Shown piece after piece: positions 48,990 through 57,668 of a stretch of DNA of 64,000 nt. Made by a program: the position numbers and the translations under genes. The notes below the pieces were generated by a model, which saw only the letters and a list, made by a program, of their open reading frames with translations, had not been told where the DNA came from and ran no database searches. The stretch is taken from assembly GCA_963817395.1 (NCBI GenBank), contig CAWFOC010000007.1:186001-250000 (forward strand), written 5' to 3'. Origin of the DNA: CAWGYQ01 sp963817395 (GTDB taxonomy: Bacteria > Acidobacteriota > Vicinamibacteria > Vicinamibacterales > CAVPJW01). Numbering within the stretch: position 1 is the stretch's first letter; each line of letters starts with the position of its first letter.

Positions 48990-50231
48990 TCACGCCGTAT
49001 ACCTCTTGAAGAGCAGCGCGGCGTTGGTGCCGCCGAACCCGAACGAGTTGCTCAGCGCGCACGTGATGGCGGCCGATCGCGCCTCGCCAGGCACATAGTC
49101 GAGGTCGCAGTCGGGATCGGGGGTCTCGAGGTTGATGGTGGGCGGGATCATCTGCCGGTCGATCGACAGCGCGGTGATGCCGGCTTCCAGGCCTCCCGCC
49201 GCGCCCAGCAGATGACCGGTCATCGACTTGGTGGACGACACGGCGAGACGCGCCGCGTGATCGCCGAAGCACTTCTTGATGGCCAGCGTCTCGAGCCGAT
49301 CGTTGTACGGGGTGGAGGTGCCATGCGCGTTGATGTACTGCACGTCGCAAGGCTTCACCTTCGCGTCTTCCATGGCCAGCCGCATCACGCGCACGCCACC
49401 GTCGCCGTCCTCAGAGGGAGCGGTGATGTGATACGCATCGGCCGACATCCCGTAGCCGACGAGCTCGGCATAGATCTTCGCGCCGCGGCGGCGCGCCTGC
49501 TCGAGCTCCTCGAGCACGATCACGCCGGCGCCCTCGCCGATGACGAAGCCATCGCGGTCGCGGTCGAAGGGCCGGCTGGCGCGCGCCGGTTCGGCGTTGC
49601 GGGTCGAGAGCGCCCGCATGGCCGCGAAGCCGCCGACGCCCATGGGCGTGATGGCGGCCTCCGACCCGCCGGCGATCATGGCGTCCGCGGCGCCCCGCCG
49701 GATGATCTCGAGCGCGTCGCCGATGGCATGCGCCGACGCCGAGCACGCCGTGCAGGTGGCGGAATTGGGTCCCTTGGCGCCGAACCGGATCGATACCTGG
49801 CCCGCGGCAAGGTTGATGATGGCCGAGGGAATGAAGAACGGCGAAATCTTACGCGGGCCGCCCTCGAGCAGCGCGATGTGCTCGCGTTCGATGGTGCTGA
49901 ACCCGCCGATACCCGAGGCAATGAACACGCCGACGCGCGGCGCGTTCGATGGCGTCACCTTCAAGCCCGAGTCGTCCATCGCGAACTGCGACGCCGCGAG
50001 GGCGAACTGGATGAAGACGTCCATCTTCTTCACGTCCTTCTTCTCGATGAACTGCAGCGGATCGAAGCTCTTCACCTCGCCCGCGATCTGCGAGGCGAAC
50101 TTCTCCGGATCGAAATGCGTGATCCGTCCGATCCCGCTTCGTCCCGCGCAGAGCGCCTCCCAGTTGGCCTCGGTCCCAATTCCCACCGAGGACACCAGGC
50201 CGATGCCCGTCACGGCTACTCGCCTGCTCAA
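48990..50231 (-). CDS. fabF: 3-oxoacyl-[acyl-carrier-protein] synthase II
   Basis: 413 residues. Elongating beta-ketoacyl-ACP synthase of type II fatty acid synthesis. NSATCTACSASAHAIGDAL holds the catalytic Cys, VQYINAHGTSTPYNDRLET the first His, and STKSMTGHLLGAAGGLEAG the Lys and second His. ALSNSFGFGGTNAALLF closes the site. The start is a TTG at 50231 behind a strong GGAGG 4 bases away, giving MSRRVAVTGIGLVS. It follows acpP by 42 bases. Confidence 0.95.
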   Translation of the reverse strand: MSRRVAVTGIGLVSSVGIGTEANWEALCAGRSGIGRITHFDPEKFASQIAGEVKSFDPLQFIEKKDVKKMDVFIQFALAASQFAMDDSGLKVTPSNAPRVGVFIASGIGGFSTIEREHIALLEGGPRKISPFFIPSAIINLAAGQVSIRFGAKGPNSATCTACSASAHAIGDALEIIRRGAADAMIAGGSEAAITPMGVGGFAAMRALSTRNAEPARASRPFDRDRDGFVIGEGAGVIVLEELEQARRRGAKIYAELVGYGMSADAYHITAPSEDGDGGVRVMRLAMEDAKVKPCDVQYINAHGTSTPYNDRLETLAIKKCFGDHAARLAVSSTKSMTGHLLGAAGGLEAGITALSIDRQMIPPTINLETPDPDCDLDYVPGEARSAAITCALSNSFGFGGTNAALLFKRYTA

Positions 50232-50273
50232 GTGACCTCCGTCCGTGTTCGCGGATCGCTCCGCGCGCCGCGG

Positions 50274-50516
50274 CTACTTCTTGGTCTTCGCGTGCGACTC
50301 GATGTAATCGATGGCCTCCTTGACACGCGTAATCTTCTCGGCGTCCTCGTCCGGAATCTCGATCCCGAACTCCTCCTCGAACGCCATCACGAGCTCCACC
50401 GTGTCGAGGGAGTCGGCACCCAGGTCGTCGACGAACGACGCATCCGGTGTGACTTCTTCTTCGTCGACCCCAAGCTGTTCCACGATGATGCTCTTCACCT
50501 TTTCTGAAACCGCCAT
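50274..50516 (-). CDS. acpP: Acyl carrier protein
   Basis: 80 residues, acidic four-helix protein. VDDLGADSLDTVELVMAFEE contains the DSL serine that receives 4'-phosphopantetheine. The start MAVSEKVKSIIVEQLG has GAGGAGG 5 bases before the ATG at 50516. It carries the growing acyl chain between FabD, FabG and FabF, all encoded around it. Confidence 0.97.
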   Translation of the reverse strand: MAVSEKVKSIIVEQLGVDEEEVTPDASFVDDLGADSLDTVELVMAFEEEFGIEIPDEDAEKITRVKEAIDYIESHAKTKK

Positions 50517-50566
50517 TCACGCCTCCTCTTCGAAGCCACCCGTCTCTGCCGGCCGACCGCCGGACC

Positions 50567-51307
50567 TTACATGTGCAGACCGCCGTTCACCGCGAGCACC
50601 TGACCCGTAATATACGCCGCGCGATCCGACGCCAGGAAACACACCGCCCACGCGACCTCGTCGGCCGACCCGAAACGGCCGAGCGGAACCTGTGTCAGCC
50701 ACGCCGTCCGCGCCTCTTCGGAAATGGCCTGCGTCATGGCGCTGTCGATGAAGCCCGGCGCCACCACGTTCACCGTGATCTGCCGTGACGCCACTTCCCG
50801 CGCCAGGGCGCGGCTGAAGCCGATCAAACCGGCCTTCGATGCCGAATAGTTGACCTGCCCGGCATTGCCGACCTGCCCCACCACAGAGCCGATATTGATA
50901 ATCCGACCACGGCGCTGTTTGATCATCGGGCGCAACACGGCCTGCGCACAGGTGAATGCCGCCGTCAGATTCGTCGCCAGCACCGCGTCCCAGTCGTCGC
51001 GCTTCATCCGGACCAGCAGCTGATCGCGCGTGATCCCGGCGTTGTTCACGAGGATATCGATGCGCCCATGGCGTGCCATCGTACCCGAGACCAGCTGCTC
51101 GACCGCGTCCGCATCGGTCACGTCGACCGTGGCCGACTCGGCCCGCCCGCCGCGCTCCACGATCGTCGCCACCGTGCCCGCCGCATGATCCGCGCGTGCA
51201 GCCGCCACGACCGTCGCACCCTGAGCGGCGAGCTCGAGCGCAATCGCGCGGCCGATGCCGCGCGACGCCCCGGTCACGATGGCGACCTGACCCGACAGGT
51301 CGCTCAC
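50567..51307 (-). CDS. fabG: 3-oxoacyl-[acyl-carrier-protein] reductase
   Basis: 246 residues, NADPH-dependent short-chain dehydrogenase. VAIVTGASRGIGRAIALELA (nucleotide-binding Gly motif), ILVNNAGITRDQLLVRM, IINIGSVVGQVGNAGQVNYS with the YSASK catalytic Tyr-Lys pair just after, and VNVVAPGFIDSAMT. The start is a GTG overlapping the fabD stop (GTGA), so the two are coupled. It reduces beta-ketoacyl-ACP. Confidence 0.95.
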   Translation of the reverse strand: MSDLSGQVAIVTGASRGIGRAIALELAAQGATVVAAARADHAAGTVATIVERGGRAESATVDVTDADAVEQLVSGTMARHGRIDILVNNAGITRDQLLVRMKRDDWDAVLATNLTAAFTCAQAVLRPMIKQRRGRIINIGSVVGQVGNAGQVNYSASKAGLIGFSRALAREVASRQITVNVVAPGFIDSAMTQAISEEARTAWLTQVPLGRFGSADEVAWAVCFLASDRAAYITGQVLAVNGGLHM

Positions 51308-52245
51308 GACCCGCCCTCGGACGCCAGCAGCCGTTCAACCTCAGCGAGGCCGGCGGGATCGTCGATGTTCGCCACGACCGCGTCGCGATGGATCTTGCGC
51401 GCCAACCCGCTCAATACGGTCCCCGGACCCACTTCAACATACGCGCGGACGCCGTCGGACGCAAGGCGACCCATCACCTCTTCCCATCGCACGGGCGCCG
51501 ACACCTGCGCGATCAACGCCTCGATGGACGAGACGGCGTCGCGTTTGGGCACGGCGTCGACGTTGGCGATGACGGGCACGCGCGGATCCGACGCGGCGAC
51601 CGCCCGCAGCTCAGGCGCCAGGCGTTCCTGCGCGGGTCGCATGAGCGCACAGTGGAAGGGCGCACTCACAGGGAGAGCGATGACCCTTTTCGCACCCATC
51701 GCTCGTGCCCGTTCGCCCGCTCTCGCGACCGCGGCGGCCGTGCCTGCAATCACCACTTGACCGGGCGCATTGAGATTCGCCGGAGCCACCACGTCGCCTT
51801 CTTCGGCGGCTCGACAGGCTTCGGCCACCTGTCCGGCATCCAGCCCGAGAATCGCCGACATCGCACCAGCACCCACAGGCACGGCTTCCTGCATGTAACG
51901 ACCGCGGCGCCGGACAACCGCGAGGGCATCGGCGAAGGACAAGGTGCCGGCCGCGACGTGGGCGCTGTACTCGCCGAGACTGTGACCAGCCACGACATCC
52001 GGCCGCCATCCTCGGGACGCAAGCAGCCGGCAGGCGGCGACGCTGACCGCAAGAATGGCGGGTTGGGTGTTCTCCGTCAGTCCGAGCCGATCGGCCGGGC
52101 CCTCGAAGCAGAGCGTGCTGATGGACTCGCCAAGGGCGCGATCGGCCTCGGCAAATGTCTCCGCGCACACCGCGAAGGTCTCGGCCAGCGCGCGGCCCAT
52201 ACCGACCTTCTGCGAGCCCTGTCCCGGGAATAGAAAGGCTATCAA
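51304..52245 (-). CDS. fabD: Malonyl-CoA:ACP transacylase
   Basis: About 313 residues. LIAFLFPGQGSQKVGMG at the N-terminus, VVAGHSLGEYSAHVAAGTLS with the GHSLG nucleophile Ser, VVIAGTAAAVARAGE, and LPVSAPFHCALMRPAQERL with the catalytic His. It loads malonate onto ACP. No ATG or GTG lies near the conserved start. The likeliest is a TTG at 52245, which overlaps the plsX stop. The open frame continues upstream into plsX only because of the indels there. Confidence 0.92.
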   Translation of the reverse strand: MIAFLFPGQGSQKVGMGRALAETFAVCAETFAEADRALGESISTLCFEGPADRLGLTENTQPAILAVSVAACRLLASRGWRPDVVAGHSLGEYSAHVAAGTLSFADALAVVRRRGRYMQEAVPVGAGAMSAILGLDAGQVAEACRAAEEGDVVAPANLNAPGQVVIAGTAAAVARAGERARAMGAKRVIALPVSAPFHCALMRPAQERLAPELRAVAASDPRVPVIANVDAVPKRDAVSSIEALIAQVSAPVRWEEVMGRLASDGVRAYVEVGPGTVLSGLARKIHRDAVVANIDDPAGLAEVERLLASEGGS

Positions 52246-53258
52246 CTGTGCGACACCGTCACGGCGGCAATCTCCTGCTCGACGCTGTCGCAGCAGTGGC
52301 TGGGTCGCGAACCGGGAGGCCATCGCCACCGCGTTCCGCACCGCCTTGGCGGACGACCGGCCGTGGCCCACGATCGCGAGGCCGGCGACACCAAGCAGTG
52401 GCACGCCCCCGTACTCCGAGTAATCGACGCGCCGGCGGAATCGCCGGAAGGCACGACGTGAGATCAGGTGGCCCATCCGGCCGCTGAAGGTGGAAGCCAG
52501 CTCTTCACCGAGAAGCGTCTCGACGGTTTCGACCAGACTCTCGCTGATCTTCAGCGCCACGTTGCCGGTGAAGCCATCGCACACGATGACATCGGCTGCG
52601 CCGCTGTACACCGATCGGGCGTCCAGGTTGCCCGTGAAATGAATCGTCGACGCCCTTCAGCAGGCGATAGGCCTCGCGTGTGAGGTCGGTGCCCTTGGTC
52701 TCTTCCTCACCGACCGACAGCAGCGCGACGCGCGGACGCTCGAGGGCCAAGGGCGACCTTCGCATAGACGCTGCCCATCACGGCAAACTGCAGCAGGTGC
52801 AAGGGGCGGCACTCGAGCGTGGCGCCGCAGTCGAGCAACACGGCCGGGCGCGCACGTGTCGGTATGATGGTCGCGAGCGCGGGTCGGTCCACTCCGGGCA
52901 GCATGCCGAATGCCGCATGAGTGGCCAGAACGGTCGCACCCGTGTGGCCCGCGCTCACGAGCGCATCCGCCTCACCCCGGGCCACCAGTTCGGCCGCCAC
53001 GCGGATGGACGCGCGCGGCTTGCGCCGCAGCGCAGACGCCGGCGACTCTGCCATGTCAATCACGTCCGGTGCGTCGATCACGCGCACGTCCAGCCGTCCG
53101 GCATCGCGATGACTTGTCAGCCGGGGAAGAATCGCCGACTCGGCTCCGACCAGAACCACGCCCAGGTCGAGATGCCGTGCGGCTGCCATGGCGCCGTCAA
53201 TGATGGTGGCCGGGGCGTGGTCGCCCCCCATGGCATCGACGGCTATCCGAGCCCTCAT
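52242..53258 (-). CDS. plsX: Phosphate acyltransferase PlsX (three frameshifts)
   Basis: Makes acyl-phosphate from acyl-ACP to start phospholipid synthesis. ARIAVDAMGGDHAPATIIDG and VSAGHTGATVLATHAAFGML lead to FAVMGSVYAKVA. A +1 shift near 52752 continues LALERPRVALLSVGEEETKG, another near 52640 leads to HFTGNLDARSVYSGAADVIV and CDGFTGNVALKISES, and a third near 52285 to VEQEIAAVTVSHS before the TGA at 52242-52244. Corrected length is about 337 residues, as expected. DUF177-rpmF-plsX-fabD is the standard bacterial order. Confidence 0.9.
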
Positions 53259-53278
53259 CGTGGAACGACCGCTCGAGA

Positions 53279-53461
53279 CTACGCTTCGTCAACCTCGCGG
53301 ATCTGACGGCCGCGATAGTAGCCGCAGTGCGGGCACATCTGGTGCGGCAGCTTCGGCTCGTGACAGTGCGCGCATTCGCCGATCGCCGGCGGCTTGAGCG
53401 CGTCGTGCGTGCGCCGCTTGGCGGTCCGCGCCTTCGAGTGTCGTCGTTTGGGATTGGGCAT
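53279..53461 (-). CDS. rpmF: 50S ribosomal protein L32
   Basis: 60 residues. MPNPKRRHSKARTAKRRTHD is the typical start, followed by the zinc form CAHCHEPKLPHQMCPHCGYY with two CxxC pairs. The presence of all four Cys marks the zinc-dependent paralogue type. Between DUF177 and plsX, as in many bacteria. Confidence 0.96.
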   Translation of the reverse strand: MPNPKRRHSKARTAKRRTHDALKPPAIGECAHCHEPKLPHQMCPHCGYYRGRQIREVDEA

Positions 53462-53520
53462 TCGCTTGTCCTGTGTTGAACCGCGGCAGCCCAATCGGCC
53501 GCGCGGTGGTCTGGAATCGG

Positions 53521-54046
53521 TCAGTCCTGAGCGTCGAGGCGGGACCGTAACCCCGACCATCGGGGATCCTCCCACCGTCTCGCGCACAGGCACGTCACCT
53601 GATTGAGGTTCGCGCCGCAGTGCGGACAGAGACCCTTGCAACTGTCGGCGCAGAGCGGCTTCATGGGCAGGCCGAGCAGGAACTGCTCGCGGACCAGCTG
53701 CCCCAGATCGATGAGATCGTCACGGAAATAGGCCGTCGCGAGGTCGTCCTCCTCGATCTCGTGCTCGCCTTCGCCCCGATTCAAATCCTGCGGCACGTAC
53801 CGAAGGTCGAATGCGGCATCGATCGGCACCGGAAACGGCTCGAGGCACCGGCCGCAGCTGATCTCGAGCGTGGAGCTCAGCGGTGCCCACGAGTCGATAG
53901 CGGTCGCCATCCTTGTGCACATCGAACGCCAACGACGTCGGCGCGATGACGCGGTACGCGTCATCCTCCGACTCGAAGGCGGACGCCTCGTACGACCGCA
54001 GGAAACGGTCGACGGTGCCGCGCATCGTCCGTACGTCGAGGAGCAT
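53521..54046 (-). CDS. DUF177/YceD family protein (frameshifted)
   Basis: About 174 residues once a +1 shift near 53885-53895 is removed. The N-terminal part is VRTMRGTVDRFLRSYEASAF and YRVIAPTSLAFDVHKDGDRY. After the shift come STLEISCGRCLEPFPVPIDA, the signature CxRCLxxF of YceD, and a cysteine cluster ADSCKGLCPHCGANLNQVTC. The family is linked with 23S rRNA/L32 biogenesis and always found next to rpmF, as here. The start is the ATG at 54046. Confidence 0.85.
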
Positions 54047-54086
54047 GGTGTTGCCGGTCGGTTTTTTTGCGCCGGCCGGACCCTCT

Positions 54087-54092
54087 ATCATA
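54087..54092 (-). promoter_or_regulatory. -10-like box before DUF177-rpmF-plsX
   Basis: TATGAT on the minus strand lies in the 55-base gap between dgt and DUF177 and would give a leader of about 35 bases. The leader contains GCCGGCGC followed by seven A on the minus strand and then a GC-rich stretch. A weak terminator for dgt could overlap it. The -35 is not convincing. Confidence 0.35.
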
Positions 54093-54101
54093 CCACGCCG
54101 A

Positions 54102-55145
54102 TCAGTCGAGGCCGGTCCAGGGCTTGGGGATGAAGAGCTCCTCGAAAAGCCCGACCGCAAACCGATCCGTCATCCCGGCAAGGAAATCGCGGGCCGCCAC
54201 GTCGAGCCCGTCTCGTTGGACGATTCGGGGATCGAGGAACCGATCGGCCTGATCGCGCACCTTCTCCCAGAGCCCGCCGAGAATCGCCGCGGCCTTCTTG
54301 AATTCGGCGGTGGAGATCTCGTTCTCATACACGCTCTCGAAGAGGAACCGCCGGAGCTCGAGCGTCGCACCGAGCACGTCTTTCCCCATGCGAATCTCAG
54401 TCAGACCGCCCTCCAGCGACGCGAAGACGACGTCGCGCACCATGGTGCCGATGCGCTCCGATGACGTGGCGCCGAGGGCTTCGAGCGGCCCACCGGGCAG
54501 GTCCTCCTGCCTGAGGAGTCCCGCGCGAATCGCGTCGTCGATGTCGTGGTTCACATAGGCGACGAGGTCGGCCACGCGCGCGATCTGCCCCTCGAGCGTG
54601 GACGCCCGGTGTTCGGGATCGGCGCCCACGGGCGTGCCGGTCTTGCCCTTGGAGTGCTTGGCGATTCCGTCGCGCACTTCCCAGGTGAGGTTCAGGCCTT
54701 CACCGTCATTCTCCAACCGATCCACCACGCGAAGGCTCTGCTCGTAATGATTGAACCCGCCCGGCGTGATGTCGTTGAGCACCCGCTCGCCCGCATGACC
54801 AAAGGGCGTGTGCCCCAGATCATGGGCGAGCGTAATCGCTTCGGTCAGCTCCTCGTGCAGGCGCAGCACCTTGGCGATCGTCCGGGCAATCTGCGACACC
54901 TCGAGTGTATGCGTCATCCGCGTGCGGTAGTGGTCGCGCGCCGGCCTGAAGAACACCTGAGTCTTGTGACTGAGCCGCCGGAATGCCTTCGAGTGAATCA
55001 CGCGATCGCGATCGCGGTGAAACGCCGGCCGCACGTCGTCTTCGGACTCCGGCCGAAGCCGTCCCCGGGTCTCGCTGCTCTTGGCGGCTTGCGCCGCGAG
55101 CAGCTGGTGCTCGCGGGCCTCGAGTTGCTCACGAAGCGTGTTCAT
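54102..55145 (-). CDS. dgt: Deoxyguanosinetriphosphate triphosphohydrolase-like protein
   Basis: 347 residues, HD-domain dNTPase. RDRDRVIHSKAFRRLSHKTQ, RMTHTLEVSQIARTIAKVL and ITLAHDLGHTPFGHAGERVL give the metal ligands H...HD...D, with VADLVAYVNHDIDDAIRAG supplying the last Asp. It hydrolyses dGTP or other dNTPs to nucleoside and triphosphate. It matches the shorter family type rather than the 505-residue E. coli Dgt. It starts inside the end of deoB. Confidence 0.9.
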   Translation of the reverse strand: MNTLREQLEAREHQLLAAQAAKSSETRGRLRPESEDDVRPAFHRDRDRVIHSKAFRRLSHKTQVFFRPARDHYRTRMTHTLEVSQIARTIAKVLRLHEELTEAITLAHDLGHTPFGHAGERVLNDITPGGFNHYEQSLRVVDRLENDGEGLNLTWEVRDGIAKHSKGKTGTPVGADPEHRASTLEGQIARVADLVAYVNHDIDDAIRAGLLRQEDLPGGPLEALGATSSERIGTMVRDVVFASLEGGLTEIRMGKDVLGATLELRRFLFESVYENEISTAEFKKAAAILGGLWEKVRDQADRFLDPRIVQRDGLDVAARDFLAGMTDRFAVGLFEELFIPKPWTGLD

Positions 55146-56336
55146 GAGAGGTGACCAGATCGGCGAGGAAGCTCACTCCAAATGGCAAGGGTCCGACGCC
55201 GAAGACCTCGGCCAGCGTCTGACCCAGATCGGCAAACGTCGAGCGCGTGCCGAGATCCCGGCTCCGGGCCACTCGCGGCCCCGTCACGAGGACGGGCACG
55301 TACTCGCGCGAATGGTCCGTGCTGGGAGTGGTCGGGTCGTTTCCGTGATCGCCCGTCACGACCAGCAAATCCTCGTACCGCCAGACCCGCGACGAGCTCG
55401 CCGACGCGGGCGTCGATACGTTCCAGGTTGGCCGCGTAGCCGCGGACGTCGTTGCGGTGCCCGAACAACGTGTCCGAGTCCACGAGGTTGGCGAAAATCA
55501 TCCCCTCGCGGACGCGATCCAGCTCACCTTCCACCGCGTCCATCCCCTCGTCGTCGCTCGACGTGTGAATGGCACGACTGATGCCACGCCCCGCAAACAA
55601 GTCGTCGATCTTGCCGATCGCGACCACCGGATACTCGGCGGTGCGCAAGCTGTCGAGCAATGTGGGCCCGGTCGGTGGCAGCGCAAAGTCCTTGCGGTTG
55701 GCGGTGCGCTCGAAGTGACCAGGTGTGCCGACGAACGGCCGCGCGATCACGCGACTCACACCCGTAGCCGCCAACAGCCAACTCGTAGGCGACCCGGCAC
55801 ATGGCGTGAAGATCGGCAGGAGCAATGACGCTTTCATGCGCGGCAATCTGAAACACGCTGTCGGCCGATGTGTAGACAATCGGAGACTGGGTCCGCACGT
55901 GCTCGGCGCCCAGCTCGTCGATGATGGCAGTACCCGAAGCGGCCTTGTTGCCCAGCGTCCGGCGTCCAATCCGACGCTCGAACTCGGCCATCAGCGCGGA
56001 GGGGAACCCGTCCGGGAAAACCGGGAACGCGCGATCGAGAACGAGCCCGGTCATCTCCCAGTGACCGGTCACCGAATCCTTGCCCGGCGAACGCTCGCAC
56101 ATTCGACCGAACGCACCGTCCGGCGCCGGATCAGGGCGATCGCCGGCGAGCACACCGACCCGCCCGAGACCCAGCCGGGCAAGCGATGGCAGGCGGATGG
56201 AGACCTGTCGCGAGATGTTGCCCAGCGTGTCGCTGCCCTCGTCATCGTAGTCCGAGGCGTCGGGCAGTGCGCCGACTCCAAGGCTGTCGATGACGAGCAC
56301 GATGGCCCGGCGGAAGGGACTGTTCGCGGTTGACAC
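55129..56336 (-). CDS. deoB: Phosphopentomutase (two frameshifts)
   Basis: Interconverts (deoxy)ribose-1-phosphate and -5-phosphate in nucleoside catabolism. Alkaline-phosphatase superfamily with VLVIDSLGVGALPDASDYDD (metal Asp), GSDTLGNIS (the phospho-Thr), GKDSVTGHWEMTGLVLD and NKAASGTAIIDELGAEH. A +1 shift near 55775-55785 leads to ATGVSRVIARPFVGTPGHFE and IGKIDDLFAGRGISRA, and a second near 55385 to YEDLLVVTGDHGNDPTTPST. Corrected length is about 401 residues, typical. The start is a GTG at 56336. Confidence 0.9.
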
Positions 56337-56368
56337 GGAAGCTGGGCGGTTGCCGACCGGCGGCTCCG

Positions 56369-56625
56369 CTAAGAACGAGCAGTCGCCGGAAACGAGTCGA
56401 CGGATCGCGGAGCTCGAATGAGAGCGATCGCATGTTTGAAGATCATCGATCGCCGTCGTCCTGCTCGAGAATCAATGCGAATCGATCGAAGTGCTTGATG
56501 CGGCCCTCGACGTCCGTGCCATCCATCATGCGGATCGACACGACGAGCCGCTCACGCCGAGCACAGTTGAGGAAACCGTCCTGAATGTTCGGCGGTAGAA
56601 CCTTCGCGTCGGGCATCTGCGACAT
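56369..56625 (-). CDS. hfq: RNA chaperone Hfq (frameshifted)
   Basis: The open frame gives only 60 residues: NIQDGFLNCARRERLVVSIR then MDGTDVEGRIKHFDRFALIL, the Sm1 motif of Hfq, before a stop. If one base is restored near 56447 the reading continues MIFKHAIALIRAPRSVDSFP to a TAG at 56369. This supplies the KHAI Sm2 motif that binds poly-U RNA ends. Corrected length is about 85 residues. This is one of the two events that look like a lost base. It lies directly after miaA, the same miaA-hfq order as in E. coli. Confidence 0.85.
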
Positions 56626-56628
56626 GCG

Positions 56629-57583
56629 CTAGGGATCCCTGACCGTTTCTTTCATCCGTTCCGGCAACGCCCGGCATACGGCATCGACCACGTCTTCCCG
56701 TTCGCCAGGCCCCTGAAGCCACTGTAGCTTAGATTCTTTGCGGAACCAGATCAACTGGCGCTTTGCGTATCGCTTGTTCTCGCGCACGATCAGGCGGCGC
56801 GTCGCACCCTCATCGCGCACGCCCTGCAGGAGCTCGAGCACTTGTCGATAGACGAGCCCGCCGAAAGCGTGAGCCGTTGAAGGAACCCCGCGCGCGAGAA
56901 GACCGCGAACTTCGTCCAGGAGACCCGACGCGAACTGAGCGTCCACGCGACGCGCGATGCGATCGAGCAGCTGGTCCGCGGGCAGCGACAGCGCGAAGGC
57001 GTCGACGCGGACGTCGCCGAGCGGCGATGCCGTGGCGGTGAAATGTGCGGTCAGAGGCTTCCCCGTCAGGAAGTACACCTCCAGGGCTCTGCACCAGCCG
57101 CTTGACGTCATTCGGCTGAATGCGCCGGGCCGAAGGAGGATCGAGCCTGGCCACCATGCGATGGAGGAAACCGCCGCCACGGCGTCGGGCGATTGACTCC
57201 AGCCGCGCCCGCAGGCGGTCGTCGCGACCCGGACCTGGAAACAGCCCTCGGGTCAGCGCACGGAAATAGAACCCAGTCCCGCCCGTGACGATAGGTACGC
57301 GGCCCCGCCCATGAATCTCGCCGATCACGCGGCTGGCGTCGTTCGCGTACCGCGCCGCCGTATAGACCTCGTCAGGCTCGACAACGTCGATCAGATGGTG
57401 AGGACGCTGGCGTCGTGCTTCCGCCGGGGGTTTGTCGGTGCCGATGTCGAAGCCACGATAGACGGCCGTCGAATCGCAGCTGACGATCTCGCCGTCTACG
57501 CGCTCGGCAAGGGCCAGCGCGAGCGCGCTCTTCCCCGTCGCCGTCGGCCCGAGGACCGCAATGATCGACCGCAGGTCGTCCAC
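56629..57583 (-). CDS. miaA: tRNA dimethylallyltransferase (frameshifted)
   Basis: Adds the isopentenyl group to A37 of tRNAs reading UNN codons. IIAVLGPTATGKSALALALA (P-loop), IVSCDSTAVYRGFDIGTDKP, HHLIDVVEPDEVYTAARYAN and VPIVTGGTGFYFRALTRGLF are diagnostic. A +1 shift near 57085-57095 joins NDVKRLVQ to ALEVYFLTGKPLT. The end carries RQLIWFRKESKLQWL, the conserved MiaA tail. Corrected length is about 317 residues. The start is a GTG at 57583, 5 bases after a tiny upstream ORF. Confidence 0.9.
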
Positions 57584-57587
57584 CGGT

Positions 57588-57656
57588 TCAGACCAGCGCC
57601 CACAGAGCGACCGCGGTGAGCAGGATTAGCAGGCCAATCTGCTCCGTGCGTGTCAT
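57588..57656 (-). CDS. Putative 22-residue single-helix membrane peptide
   Basis: A short ORF with ATG at 57656 and TGA at 57588 encodes MTRTEQIGLLILLTAVALWA plus two more residues. A polar start is followed by an unbroken hydrophobic run of about 16 residues, long enough to span or enter a membrane. It fills the gap between the TonB-like gene (12 bases away) and miaA (4 bases between TGA and the miaA GTG). No clear ribosome binding site precedes it. It could also act as a leader peptide for miaA translation. Confidence 0.4.
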   Translation of the reverse strand: MTRTEQIGLLILLTAVALWALV

Positions 57657-57668
57657 GGCGGTGAGGGG

